From assembly GCF_022539665.2 (NCBI RefSeq), contig NC_081337.1:9276679-9340678 (forward strand): DNA of 64,000 nt. Direction: 5' to 3'. The notes below the pieces were generated by a model, which was not told the DNA's origin, searched no databases, and saw nothing but the letters and a program-made list of their open reading frames with translations. This document shows positions 48,714 through 62,000 of the stretch, one piece after another. Numbering within the stretch: the stretch's first letter is position 1; each line of letters starts with the position of its first letter. The DNA is from Daphnia carinata. Lineage: Eukaryota > Arthropoda > Branchiopoda > Diplostraca > Daphniidae. Position numbers and translations under genes: made by a program.

Positions 48714-49114
48714 CTTTTCCAACGGAAAAAAAAAAAGAAAAAGAAAAAAAACGTTTGTGAAAAGATAAAAAGCAAACGTTGAAGTGGCGAGATTCGGTAA
48801 ACATTACAGTAAAATGAGAAAAGTTGTACATGACCACATTGTAATCTTTTTAGTTTGAAATTTACGGCTTTAACTGCTTAATTACAACATCCTGTATACC
48901 TTAATGAAATGAAAATATGGCTGAGCCATAACAACGAATTCGTAATTTGTCTTTTCTTGCATCGTGTTGCTTATTAAATATATAGTTTTTGTGCGAGATA
49001 TTCGGTCATATATCATTGCAGGTGTTTGGTCTCTGATGTGCTGAAACATTTTGATGGAAAATAAGAAGGAAAATTCGACAACTATACAAATACAAATAAC
49101 AAGTGAACAAGAAC
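48714..49114. other. 3' flank of the secreted-protein gene
   Basis: An A-rich run directly follows the stop codon, then AT-rich sequence up to the 8-bp target duplication (49107-49114) of the adjoining element. No gene was seen. Confidence 0.35.
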
Positions 49115-49640
49115 TAGGGCTCGGCCCCGCGACGATCGGGCACGATTTTGGTCGACCCGCGCGGTTTTTTTTTTAAAAGGACAAACCGGTGCGGTTCGGT
49201 TTGCCGTTTTTTTCAAACGGATTGAACCGCGGTTTGACGGTTTGTATCGCGGTTTTACTGTTTGCACCGCGGTTTTACGGTTTGCACCGCGGATTTGCGG
49301 TTTGCATAAGACAATAACATGAGTAACAGATTTTGTCGCCAGATGGCGAAAGGATCGACCAATTTTCGATCGCGATGCCTACAAGTCTGATCGGAAATTT
49401 GATTTACAACAAGTTGCCGATCGCCATTACGCTCACAACAATTAGTGATAATTACTTGATTTGGAATTTCAGCATAATTTAAAAAAAAAAATTTTAATGG
49501 CGGTTCAAACCGGTTTTGCCCAGCCGCAAACCGAAAACCGAACCGCAGTGAAAAATGACCAAACCGAACCGACGGTTTGACGATTTTTAAATGAAAAACC
49601 GCGGTTTGCCCCGATCAAAGACGATCGGAGCCTAGCCCTA
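49115..49640 (+). mobile_element. hAT-type non-autonomous element (MITE), copy 2 with intact target duplication
   Basis: A 526-bp element begins TAGGGCT and ends AGCCCTA. It is flanked by a perfect 8-bp direct repeat ACAAGAAC at 49107-49114 and 49641-49648. Eight-base duplications and YAGGG-type ends are typical of hAT transposons. Internally, three tandem units of GCGGTTTTACGGTTTGCACC-like sequence lie at 49230-49305. There is no transposase frame. It is inverted relative to copy 1. Confidence 0.85.
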
Positions 49641-49910
49641 ACAAGAACAAATTTTGAAATGAAAAACAGATACAAAAATATAAGTTTGGCAACTACGGGG
49701 AAAGTGACAGTTCTTGTGAAAGCGGAAAGCGAGTCCAACACAAACTCATTTTCCCGTGTAATATCTAAAAGGTTACGAGAAACTAGTCAAGAAAATTGGT
49801 TTATGTGGTTACATCATTTTCACTTACTCTGTGGGTTTTATTTAACCACAAAAAGTGGTGCTCTACTCTAAGCTTACTAATAAATCAAAAGAAAATAAAA
49901 GAAAGAACCT

Positions 49911-50709
49911 ATGTCGGAATTGTTTTCGAAAATCTTGATTGAAGAGAGAATGTTATCGCTACCTTTTCATAAGGAAAACATGACCCATCTGATAACGCAA
50001 AGGAAAAAGAAAAGAACGCCAAGAAGTAGGTAAAATTCTCTGGTTTTGCATGTGTCTACATTTGATCACTTCCATACTGCTGACCACAGAATTTCCTTTT
50101 TTATAGAAGTTAAGAAAATGGCTTAAAAGATACAGATCCAACTGAATATCTTGGTCATGCAGACACACCTTCACAAGAATTCAGGATACTCGTTGTCTGT
50201 TTAAAAAATCACAGACCCATCAAAAGGGTAAATACTTGTCTTCTGCTATAAGACACAGCATACAGTCATTTCACTCATTTCTTTTATAGAGGTAGGTAAT
50301 GGTGAAATCAAAGCCAAATTTTGTTTCATTGTAGTTAATAATGGATACGGTGGGTTTGATAAAGAGCACCTTCCTTGTGATCACTTTCCTATGAAGCACT
50401 TTCAAGATCTCTGAGTTAACTTTTGCACACAACTATCTCCCATTTGATTCACTGGGCCTGATTTCAGGATGGCATCTATATGAAACCACCAAGCTTAGCT
50501 ATGGTATCCCTTTTGTGTTATTCTTTTCCAAGTACTATTTAAATTGGTTATTTTTAACTCCATATTTGTTGATCTAATAATGTGTTATTGTCTTTCTGTA
50601 CCAAAATAGGATAGTTCCATACAACTGAAAAAGGCTGTCACAACATTCCCGCATATGGAGTTACTTTGCCTTTTATGCGATCAAATCTCTGAAATACTTG
50701 ACATTTAAC
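49911..50709 (+). other. Possible short multi-exon gene or pseudogene
   Basis: Several exon-like open segments with splice signals were seen. One begins MSELFSKILIEERML at 49911. Another near 50136-50218 reads DTDPTEYLGHADTPSQEFR, and another near 50343 reads NNGYGGFDKEHLPC. A final pair near 50468 and 50610 reads DGIYMKPPSLAM / DSSIQLKKAVTTFPHMELLC and ends at TAA 50709. The last two join in phase. I could not connect all parts into one frame; the segment at 50343 runs into TGA. Either the model is incomplete or this is a decayed gene. The family was not recognised. Confidence 0.3.
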
Positions 50710-51415
50710 TGCCAACCTTCAAAATTGTAAGTTTTGAATTTTAGACATTAACCGTCCTGATAACTATGGATTTTTACAAACGAATGTATAAATGCTGCAT
50801 AGTATAAACGTGTTAGATAGTGCAGATACACTATCGCTTATTTTAGTTTCCTTGTTTGTATAAAAAAATGAGATAACCAATGGTTATGCTTGGTACTTTC
50901 AGTGTAAACAAATAAACAAAACGGTAGGTTTATTGTAAGTGTTTTTTTTTTAAGTCTGGATGCCTTCAGAAACATCAGTAAAAATATAATGCTTTTTATT
51001 TGACATCCTGTAAAATGGTAAACTAGTATTAGTTGCCACTGGTAACTAACGACAAAGCTAAAGTCCTGTAACTTACCAGGACTTTAGCTTTGTCCTCCAA
51101 GGAGCTGCAACAACATTATTCTACTCCTGCTCCTATTGTGTACAAGGGTCTCTTGTACATCGTGCTGCTCCCAACCTCTTTAAACGCAAAATCAATTACG
51201 AAAATGGCAACATCGCCTTTGATCAAGAGCAAGGTACAAAAGTTGACAGATTACAAATAGTGATGTAAATAGAGTTATAAGAGCTAATCAAGAGGTCAGT
51301 GTAGCTCTTATTACATACGCCATTTACACTATCGTTTTACTTGCATTCTGCAGTGCAACCTTATATGTAATATTTTAAAAATTGTTCAAAACCGTATTAG
51401 CAATTCACAGACACA
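50710..51415. other. Upstream region of ACOX1
   Basis: AT-rich spacer. The start codon at 51416 lies in CAGACACAATGACAG. No clear TATA or initiator pair was identified. Confidence 0.3.
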
Positions 51416-54400
51416 ATGACAGCAGCTATTTATGAAAACCCCGATTTGAAAAGAGAAAGGCAATCTTGTAACTTCAACAAGGATGAAATTACCCACTTGA
51501 TTGATGGTAATATAGAAAAAACAAAATATCGACGTGAACTAGGTGAGTTTTATTTAAAGAACTTTAATCTGACTAATAAGATCATGAATAGTATACCACA
51601 CACTGACATAATGTTTCATATAAAGCAATATAATTCTTATGTTTTCAAGTTGAGTACATTTTGTCTGACCCAAGCCTGAAGGATCCAATTCCTGTGGAAT
51701 ATTTAAGTCACGAAGAAAGATATGCTGCTGAGCTAAAGAAAGCTTGTTTACTAGTACAGAAAATGAAGGAGCCTGTGCCCCAAGAAGCTAAATATGAAAC
51801 TCTGAGGTAAAAAAATTTAAAAAAATAAAAACATTTTTGCCCTTTCAAGTGATACCAAATATTTTGAAAACAACACGAAGAGAAGTAATAGGGATTTCAT
51901 AATTGAAACTAGATGCCAATAGCAGTTTTCTTTTTCCCTATTAAATTTCTTGCCTTTTTCACACAATGCTTTAGGAAAAGGCAAGAAAGTGGTAAACCCC
52001 TTGATATTGGTGTTGGCCCATCATCTGTCATTCTTAAGGAAGGAAATTCCTTAGGACTCCACTTTGTAATGTTTATACCTGCTATTATCGGCCAAGGGAA
52101 TACTGAGCAGCAAAACAAGTGGCTTCCACGTGCCTTAAATCTTGAAATAATAGGAACATATGCTCAGGTAAATACAAAGAATTAGACTATGTTCCCTCAA
52201 CAGAATAAGAATAATTTACGTTCATTGTTCTTCTTTATGACAGACGGAGCTTGGCCATGGAACTTTCCTTCGTGGGCTTGAAACTAAAGCTACGTATGAT
52301 CCAGACACTAAGGAGTTTGTTCTAGAAACCCCTTCATTATCTGCCTACAAATGGTGACAGTTATTTTGTTTAGATTCACATAGGAAAACAGAAGCCTAAT
52401 GAAACTTAATCGTTTTCTAGGTGGCCAGGAGGGTGTACGTTTACTTACGATGCTTTAACCAATTATAAGTTCATTCAATACACGTTTGATTTTTAGTGGG
52501 GAAAACAGCTAATTATGCAGTCGTGATGGCGCAACTTTATACACAAGGAAAATGCGAGGGAATTCATCCGTTTTTGGTTCAGTTACGGGATGAAAACACT
52601 CACGAACCATTACCAGGTAACTTGTCTTTTCACTAAATCTTCAAACATTTTAAGCCATTGTTGGAAAATCGAATCTTATAAATGCTATTCTTAGGAGTTT
52701 CTGTGGGCGAAATTGGTCCGAAATTAGGTTTGAATTCAAATGACAACGGCTATTTAGGGTTTGATAGAGTACGGATTCCCCGGGACCAACTACTTATGAA
52801 GCATTCACAAGTCCTTGAGGTAATGCGAATTTAAATGAGGTTATATGGGTGTTGCAGATTTTTCAGGAATTTCTTAGTTTCCTTGTTAAATTTCAGGATG
52901 GAACTTACGTCAAACCGAAGAATACTAAACTTGGCTATGCAACGATGGTCTACGTGCGTGTCTTCATTGTGCAGGTATATCAGAAAACTCTGCGAAGGGT
53001 TTCGTTCTTTATGTAGATGTATAGTTCTTTTGGCTATTAATCTGTTTTCATACTAGGATATGGCGCAACTACTACGTAAGGCAGTCACTATAGCTACCCG
53101 ATACAGCTGTGTAAGACATCAGTCGGAGTTAAAACCAGGGTAATATGAACTAGCAGAAAAGTTACACCTGCTGTAGTTACTTACGTAAAACTTAAAATTA
53201 AATAGAGAACCTGAACCACAAATTCTTGATTACAAAGCGCAACAAAACAAAGTGTTTCCTGCTTTAGCTGCAAGCTTCGCATTCCATTTTGCCGCGGAAA
53301 AAGTTTGGAATTTGTACCATCTTGCAACTGAAAATATCGGCAAGGGCGACCTGCAGATGCTGCCTGACGTAACGTTTTACAACTTACTGTTATTTTTGAC
53401 TTTATATTTAACGTACACCGGTTAATTTACAAAGCTTCATGGAATGTCGTGTGCCATGAAAGCGCTATCGGCAAGTGAAACGGCTAAATTTGTTGAAACT
53501 TTACGCCAGTCATGTGGTGGTCACGGATATATGGGTATTTGAAATTGCAACGTTTTTATAGTTCCCTATTTTCATCTGGTGTTCCTTTCACAAGTCAACA
53601 GCGGCTTTCCACGATTGTATGCAGTAGCTACAGCTTCAGAGACATACGAAGGAGAAAATACTGTTTTATGGTTACAAGTTGCCAGGTAACTTTCAAAGTG
53701 GCGTTTGCTAGTAACGGCCAATTAGAAACCTTTTCTTAACTTTTATTACAGGTATCTAATCAAAACACGCATGGACGGTTCGGGAGGCCAGAGCGTAGCC
53801 TACTTGATTGGTTCCAATTTACCAGACAATAAAGTGATTGAACTTAGTCTAGACGGTATTATTAATCTCTTTCAGAGAGTTGCTGCGGGGTTAGTATTTT
53901 TCTTTAATGTTCGTAAACGAAGGTACTGATTATTTAACTTTGGAAATGCAGTTATGTAGATGTTGCCATGAGAGATCTTGAAGAACATGATCGCCAAGGC
54001 ATGGCATCCTATGACGCATGGAATCACGCGTCCGTCCAATTAATCAGGGCAGCTCAAGCTCATGCACGTTATCTCGTGGCTGACTGCTTTGTACGCGCCG
54101 TCAAAGAAGACAAGTTCTCCGGGCCGGTTCGTTCAATCCTTAACCACCTTTGTGAATTCATCCTCATTTATTGGCTAGTAGAGCGTAGCGGTGATTTTTT
54201 CATGGTAAGATAAACACATTTTACATTTAACTGCTTTAATTTTCATACTCACGATCTTCCAATATTTTCACAGTTTGCAGAGCTCAAACCAGAGCATCTA
54301 TCACAGCTTCAAGCTAAGTACATGGAATTACTTAGCATAATCAGGGGCTATGCCGTAAACGTTGTTGATTCGTTCGATATACGTGATGAAGCACTTGGCT

Positions 54401-54537
54401 CCGTCCTCGGTTGCTGGGATGGCAACGCTTATCAAAGACTTTTCGATGAAGCATCTAAAAGTCCTTTGAATCAAACTTCTGTTCACAGAGAGTCATTTGA
54501 GAAATATTTGAAGCCTTTGATGCAATCAAAGTTGTAG
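51416..54537 (+). CDS. ACOX1: Peroxisomal acyl-CoA oxidase 1
   Basis: Fifteen exons total 2,016 nt and encode 671 residues, close to human ACOX1 (660). The FAD enzyme carries out the first, rate-limiting step of peroxisomal beta-oxidation, making trans-2-enoyl-CoA and hydrogen peroxide. The start [20 protein letters not shown] matches the family's NPDLxRER opening. Further motifs are [93 protein letters not shown] and [20 protein letters not shown], the last with the glutamate expected as catalytic base. The C-terminus ends QSKL, a PTS1 signal. Exon 5 (52421-52434) is only 14 nt yet encodes part of the invariant WWPGG loop. ECI2 at 24.8 kb acts in the same pathway. Confidence 0.93.
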
Positions 54538-54728
54538 AATATTTTTTCAATATTCAACTGCCTTTGGTAATTTTCACAAAATTATTATGCAAGTAACGTC
54601 TTCCAGCTTCAGTTATGGTTGTTATAACGCAAATTTATAGTTTAGCATTAAAAACAGTTATATTGAGTTCAAAGTACATAACACATTGACAAGTTTTGGG
54701 CAATCGAAAAAATTCACTAATCATTTTC

Positions 54729-55946
54729 TTATTGATATAAACTGGGCATGGCCGCGTTAGCATTGAATTCGGAGAGCTTGAGACCAGCGTATGTGTATGC
54801 GAATCGATTGCTCCACAACAGAACAATGTACCAGCTTGAAATCAACGCAGCTAAACCATTCGTGACAGCCGAGGTTGAGAGGTAAATGGGTAGAAGCTCC
54901 AATACTTCGGAGCAAGAGAGCGGATCGTAGGTGAAAACTTCATCCTGTCGTTCACCACCGATGCACAAGCAGGTCGAATTCAATCGGGTATTTCCCGCGA
55001 GTGTGGTGTTCATCGTCGGTGACTGACATTCCATCGCCATGAGCTGTGAAACGTGGACGCTAGCGAAGACACAGGCGCAAACACAAGCTGCTGTAGTTAA
55101 CATGGCTAAACATGCGTTGCATATCTACCCAACGGCCAAAGAAAAAGAAACGAGAGAAGATATATTTAAAAGTTTAGTTTCATCTATAAAATTATCACAG
55201 CAGGGGTTCCAACAAGGTAAAAATACCATCCAATTAAATTGGAGAGAGTAGCTGTGGTAGGTTTCGCAAGTTGGGAGGGGATAGGTTAGTTTCTACCCAA
55301 TATAAGCTAAAACATATTGCTGCTGTCACGTGAAGGTAATAATGTAACTGCGCAGGTTGAAAACCCCGTTACCCCGCGGTGCTTTTGAAAGATCTTTGCG
55401 TCTGCAGTTTTTTCCAGCCACCAACTTTCTCTTCTTTTTCCTTTTTGAACTTTTGTTTGTTTTTCATCCACTTGATACGTATTTTTTTTAATTTAGTATT
55501 TGCTATAGCATATCCAAAACAGGAGAAATATAATGACTTACGATATACTGAACTCTGACGACGAAGACGCAGCAGCCGCCTCTCATCCCTGGGTATTGCT
55601 TCCGGCAGCAACATAAAAGGAAGAGCCCAAAGACGCCGGATAAAATCAGCTGTCATGTAAAAAATATAGGGAGTTGTCGTTATAGGAAGGAAAATGATAA
55701 AGCCATCAGTCAAGATCATCATTGATAAATACATACTAATACAAAGACTTTTTTTCGTGACCCAAAACGACATGATTACAGAAATGCCGCTCCAGTGTGG
55801 CACGTCTCGAATGTTGAGTTGAGGTGACCAAAGGAGAAGGTGAAATGCCAGCGCCAGTAGAACGGAACCCAGTAGAACTTGAATCACTACCAAAGTGGAA
55901 CCCGTCCGATAGTGGTGGATCACTGGAGGTAGGTACTTTCGCGGCA
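54729..55946 (-). CDS. Sarcospan-like tetraspan membrane protein (first exon unresolved)
   Basis: Three exons (55946-55780, 55649-55542, 55124-54729) join in phase. Four membrane spans are visible: STLVVIQVLLGSVLLALAFH, LILSGVFGLFLLCCC, ICNACLAMLTTAACVCACVF and AVTNGLAALISSWYIVLLW. A short loop with RDVPHWSGIS joins spans 1 and 2. A large cysteine-containing loop (CQSPTMN...CLCIGG...LSCSEV) lies between spans 3 and 4. The C-terminus has RFAYTYAGLKL. This arrangement resembles sarcospan of the dystrophin-glycoprotein complex and related CD20-like tetraspans. I am moderately sure of the topology and less of the family. The first exon begins in phase 2 with TG, so the start codon may be split (A/TG) or a longer N-terminus lies upstream. 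Confidence 0.5.
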
Positions 55947-58554
55947 CTATAAATTTATTTTAAAAAAGAAAAACATTAAATAAAACAAAACAAGTTTCTA
56001 GTGTAAGTTTTACTATGTCGTAGTTTGATATTCAGCTTGTATGCATGCCTTGAAAGAAGGATTGCTTCGTTGACTCACGTAAATTCACGTCAGCCTGACA
56101 AGTAATCCAACCAGCCAAGTGGGAGGATTTATTTATTTGTTTATTTGATTGAAATGCGTTAAACTTTTTCTGCTTTTACTCGTTCGTCAGGATGTTTTCT
56201 CACTTTTCAGTTTTAACACTTCTATTCGACGTGGGAGACGTGTGAGTCTCGGGCGCCATTTTATTGGTGCAATCACACGTCTCGATCGAGGTCAGCTGAA
56301 ATGTGGCAAATGCACAAACACAGTTGTCTATAGTCGACCTCAAACAAACGAGATTGTACACCGAAGATTGGACTGCCTGCATTTAGTTTTTCTGATCAGT
56401 TGGTGATTCTCGAATCGACCATAATTGGATCGAAAACGAAAGCCCAATATAGAATCCCTTGTAAATCTGCTTAGTTTCTGATAATCAAGATGGGGTTTAA
56501 ATTCTTTGAAGATGTAGAAAGTCGATTAAAGTAGAAAACGGAAATTCTCAATCTGAAAGCGTAGGGAAAGTCCATACAAGTTTATCCTTTTTTTTTCTTG
56601 TAGCAATTGTTTTAATGATTTTAATAGCTACATTTTTGAGAACTTTGGCATCGGTGGAATGTAGCTTTCACAGCTGATTGAGCCTGATAAAATTTTTCAA
56701 ATTGCTACAACAGTCAGTGGGGATAGTGTCCTGTTTGCCACGTGCATCAGCCAAGGCTGGCCATGTGGTTTTCGTCGTTATAACACATACAGTGTAGTCT
56801 TCATCATCCCATGCTCACTGTGAAGAAAGATGGAAGTCGGAAACCGATATTGCAAACACGACGAGTCATAAAAAGTAAGTGCAGTTTTTTTGGGTCCATT
56901 TTTTGAGCGACACACCGTTAGGGCATGTACAAACAGGTAATAATTTTTCCCAGTTGTGGGCGTTTGTCGGCTTTTATCTATACTTTGTATTTACTATCAG
57001 TTAATCCGTTAAATGGAAGACTTCCTACCAGTGAAGTGTGGTGTTGTAATTGAATTCGTTTCACAATATTCAATTGGTTTAAGAACCTCATTACGCAGAA
57101 ATGATAAAAACGTACGTAAATTCCAAATACGGGGGGTGGGATGCAGTCGCCATTTTGGTAAAAAGGACACCCGTAAAGTTTACAGACATAATTGATTTTC
57201 TTTTGTTTCGGAAAATTTTGGTTTTTACTTAGCTTTGTTTTTTGTCTGAAATTACCCTATGACGTGACCATGACGGGTTTGCTGGCCCATTAACTTAGGT
57301 TTATCGTCCCCCCCCCCCTTTTTTTTTTGTAGCCCATCAAGCACAAAAAGTTTATCTTTAATTCATAGAGTGCCCTTCCTCCCTCCACTTTTCAGTTAAA
57401 GCTCAACGACCTTTACAGACAAAACACTCTCGCCCCCCTCCCACCGAACATTTCTCTTTCTCTGACTTCTCTGTTCTCACATTGAGTATTGCGTTTGCAA
57501 CTGGTTGATGCTTCCAGGTGGGAAAATGGGTGCTTATTCTCATATTCACGAGGGCCGGAAGCTGCTGTGAATACTTTACTTTAACCTTTTTCATTCTACG
57601 GAAGGGGGAGGGGGAACTAAAATAGCAATCCAACCATTTTCGAATAATTTTACTATTCCGATGTTCATCGTCATTGTTAAACTATTGATCAGCGAATAGC
57701 ATACAGAGCCTCGCATTTGCGTCGTCGTAAATACGTGCGCCCTAATACGTTCAAAAGAAACATGTTTCATCAGTATCTGTTCGACACAATGAACTTGTTA
57801 CGTTCTGACCATTACATAAAGAGCTTCCGCTATGTACAGTTGGTACACGTTTGTCACGGTTGCTATTGAGTCATTTTGTGGTACTCATCGCCATTGGACT
57901 TAATCCGGTCCTTAGCAATGAATCATAATTTATCGAAAAAGGGCTTGTCCGAATGTTTAGAAGGTCATTGTCAGCTTTGTTTGCAAATCCAACATTGCAA
58001 ACAGAACGAAACATTTAGAAAGGGAAAATTGTCAACAATTTCGACTGATATTTTTGTTGAGTGGACCGTAACGTTCAGCGACATTTGTCCGTATTCTACT
58101 TTTTTTTTCCTTTCTCCATTCCACGCAAGTCACGAAATTTTATTGAGTATTTAATGGCCCTTGTCCTCTTTGGCGGCCTTTTTTTTTTGGCACGATTTTT
58201 TTTTCCCATTTTGAATAAAATGAAAATGCAATAGGATTCCCTCACGTCACGCCCACTCAACGTGCGCCTCCAACCATTGCAAAGAGGTGGGAAAAAAATA
58301 GCCATGACAGAATAATTTTCTTTTTCTTGTGTCATGCGATAAAATAGGTAATATCGAGGCTATACGAAGGAAAGAAAGAGAGAGTGAATGAGTGGCCCTT
58401 TTTTTTCATATCCGCCAGCAGCGACAACAGTTTATGCAACGGGCCAAAAAGTCTGTTGGCGACGACATACCTGCGTGATCACGTCACTACATGCTGAATC
58501 AGCTCTATCCCGTTTGTTTGCGACACATTAGACATAAAATTTTTACGTGAAACG
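55947..58554. other. Intergenic region
   Basis: No gene was recognised. It contains a C9/T10 run at 57309-57330 and pyrimidine-rich tracts. Small open frames at 56149 and 57876 lack motifs. Confidence 0.3.
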
Positions 58555-59088
58555 CTATTGAGGGAATGTTTGTGCCTTTTGTGTTAGTGAAGAAAGAAGC
58601 TGATTGAAGACGAAATGTTTGAAAGAACCTTTTCCTTGTTGTTGGCTGAGGCAAATCATGCGACTATGTCGCAACGAATTGCGGGTGGGCGTGTGCCGTG
58701 GGCCGGTCCGCAAACTCGGTTTCACGGCCAGCCTTTGCGGGACGGTGGTGTTCATCAGGCCGGCCATGCTGGGCGCTCTTTTCTCTTGTTCGAGCTTGAC
58801 GAAGGCGTCGGCGTCTTGTTGCTGATCAGTGCCGTAGTAGATCATGCTAGGCCACGATCCTCTGTATTTCGATGGCTCACGGGGCGGGCCGATCGGGAGC
58901 GGCGGTGGTGGTCTTTTGGCCACAAACTGCTGGCCTGGGGTGAACGGATGAGGGATAGGCTGTTGTTGCTGCTGCACCAAGTGATGGTGTAGTCCGTGAG
59001 GCGTCACCGACAAGAGTTTACTGTCGCACAGACTCCTTGGCCGTTGCGTGCCTCGAATCCCGGCCATACCACTAGCCGGCGGCTCCAT
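58555..59088 (-). CDS. Pro/Gln/His-rich first coding exon, unidentified (3' end uncertain)
   Basis: An open frame of 177 codons starts with ATG at 59088 in the context AACAATGGAG. It shows biased composition: a HHHLVQQQQQPIPHP segment, KRPPPPLPIGPPREP (a possible SH3 ligand) and several basic patches. Such exons are typical of regulatory or cytoskeletal scaffold proteins. I do not recognise it. The real exon may splice out before the frame's stop, for instance near 58620, and no downstream exon was found between 56 and 58.5 kb. GC content here is clearly above the flanking regions, which supports a genuine exon. Confidence 0.4.
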   Translation of the reverse strand: MEPPASGMAGIRGTQRPRSLCDSKLLSVTPHGLHHHLVQQQQQPIPHPFTPGQQFVAKRPPPPLPIGPPREPSKYRGSWPSMIYYGTDQQQDADAFVKLEQEKRAPSMAGLMNTTVPQRLAVKPSLRTGPRHTPTRNSLRHSRMICLSQQQGKGSFKHFVFNQLLSSLTQKAQTFPQ

Positions 59089-62000
59089 TGTTCACGTAGC
59101 GAATCACGGAGGAATGTTATACTATTCCTACTCTCTCTCTTTCTTGGGCTCACTTTTGTGTTTTCGCCCCCCTTCTCTCTGTTGCACGCTCTCACTCTCC
59201 ACCTTGAGAAATGCACAGTTTAATGTCAGTCGTCTGTCACGGTGCTGGTATTCATACACCAGCAGCCTTCGCGTTTAACACACACGTTACACACACACAT
59301 GAACCGGCGCCCATATATTTTTAGTTTCCTTTTTTGTCTCCCGTGTTCACAAAAAAAAAAAAAAAAAAAAAATTCGAGGATGCTTTGGGGGACCGAGCGT
59401 AAGGTCGAACTAATTTTTTTTTCCTTCCATAAAGTAGGGCCTCTAGTTCTTTTGTGCGCGTAACATACACACAAGTTGAAAGAAGAAAAATTACTATATA
59501 GCTTCGAGAAATGAAGATGAGTTGGAAGGGGAAAAAAAAAACAGAGCAATTTATTTTTATCTAGTGCTTCCTGTTGAAAAAAAAACTTTCTAAGAGTGTT
59601 TGGTGCCGGCGCAGTTGAAGAACATCAAAAAAGTTTGGAGTTAATTTTTTTTTCTCTTTAAAAAAAAATAGACTAAAAGTATTTCGGTTAAAACACGAAA
59701 ATGTTGGGCAGCGAGAAAATGCTTAAAATCTCTTTCCGTAGTTTTTTTTCGACGGATTCTCACACCTCACATTTGATCCGCCTTCCGTTTTGGGGACGTG
59801 CACTCGTTCACACAGATGATTGATGTTGTTGGTCCCGAAGGGACTAGCACTTTGATTCGAATTTTCCCAAATACCACACGAAACGTAATTTTCAAAAATG
59901 TGCGGTAGCTTCTTTAAAAGATTTTTTTTTGTTTACTGTTTTCAGTTTCAGATTTTTGACAGTCGAAATCCAAATTGGGCGAATGGCGAAAGTTGAATCA
60001 ATGACCGAAGTAGAGAGAGTCAATTAAAACAGGTAGAACAAAAGAATGTTGTTGATGGATTCACTTTGAACAGCAAAGCTTTCGTGACAGATTATGGCCA
60101 AAACAAAAGCCAGCTGAAAATTTGCATCTCATTTGGGTGGCCAAGATACGTCGACATTTTTGCGCGGGAAAGTTGATTTGCACGTAACGTCCAGAAAGCG
60201 GATTACGGGTTATAAAGTTTTAAATTTTCGAAGAAAAAAAAAGAACTCGCACAAGTCAATAATGAAATTGTACTTTATCCACTACACTTATGACAGGCGT
60301 AAATAGCGATGGTGATGACTTCGAGGCAGGTGCCACTCATCTATCCTTAACGCCATTTTTTTCAACGCGTGTTTGACTACCGCTGATTAGGGCCGTCGTA
60401 GGAGTAGAGCCATCTCGTTCACACAACATTCCCCCACGAAACCATGTGTAACTTTAGAACCTTTTGTAGCAACAACAGTGATGGTCCAATGAAAATTAAT
60501 AAAGAAATGATGTCGTTGAAAAGCGGAAACGTAAAACTGGGGCTGGAAAAAAGGGGGACCCCCCCGTGGTTGTTTTTATTGCTGAGGGAGCTTGCGGTCG
60601 GTTGATGTTTCCCCGCCGAAGGACCACGAAAGACTCCCGACAGTCAGTCACAAGTCGACAACAACGAAACAGAAAGAAAAAAAAAACGAACGAACAACCT
60701 ATAGACACACACACGAACGCAGACGGTTCACAACTGGCACGCAGCTGGAGGTTTCCATTGCCCGCCGCCGCTCTACACGGAGCGCAACAGCACATTAGAG
60801 CACAGCAGCTAGTCTCCTCCCCTCTCCTTAAAGGCGGGTTGTTGCATTTTCGCCTTTGTTATTTTATTATATTTATTTTTTTTTTTTTTTATTTTTTGGT
60901 GCGCTGATCTTCGATGTTGTCCGTTCATATCCTTTTTGAGAAGCTCTTATTGTTCTCCTCATCTTTATTTTGTCGTTCGGCTCTCGTGAGTCCTTCAACA
61001 ATCTTGTTATGGAGAATGTGTACGAGACGACATTCCGGTTTTCCTTTTTCTCCCTCTCGTTTTTCCTATTTTATCATTGACGGAATGCTGTCTCTCTCTT
61101 TTCTCTTGTCGGTACATTTTTATCTCGTTTAGAGACTCTCAGCGGTCGCATTGCCTCAATTTTATCGTTATTATCTAGCCAAAAAAACGTTGAAAAAGAT
61201 ATAGAAAGGCTAACGTTTTCGTCTTTTGACGAGTGAGTCATGAAATAGCGTAGGGCCGTGCGATACAGGAGGTAAAATACACCTATCAGGTCAATGCAGT
61301 CAGCTGTTTCGAGGGGTTTCGATCATCATCACGCAGCTATCGGGGATGTTTGTAACGCCCACTATCGTGGCCGTTACCACGCGCGAGCTATCAGTTCGAT
61401 GGAGTTGAGTAATAGACAATCTATTTTCTATCTATTGGATATTTGTAACCTTTTGACCAAACTAGATAGCCTAACTTGTAGGTTTTATCTATTTAGTATT
61501 CCCTTTTTCTTTTCTTGTTTTAATCTGTTCAAAAGTCTACCGTCAGACCTATCTACCTACGATGCAACGTTTGATTATTTTTCATTCCCGCTGCATATGC
61601 TGTCTAGTAAAGGAAATTTCTTTCAGAAGAATTTTTCTACTACATGTGTGTGTGTACCTGCTTTGCATTATGCATTTACTGTACCACGAACAGAAAAATA
61701 GCCTTCGAATGATGACTGTCGTCGGACATTCACTCGGGACGTGTTTCGAATTGGAAATGAGCCTTTTCGTTCGTCCACCAACAGAAAGAAAACTCTTTTT
61801 CTTTTTGGGGGACGATTGTGAGCTTTTCTCTTTTGGCTTCGTTTTTGTTTCGTTATTATTATTTACGCAGCGCCCTATATTCCCGTTTTTAATCTTGAAT
61901 TTATGTTGTTCTTATTTATTTTTTCCCATTCGGACGCGAAAAAAAAAAGGATAATTATATTAATGCTTGAAGGCATCACTACAGCGTCCATTTACCTACG

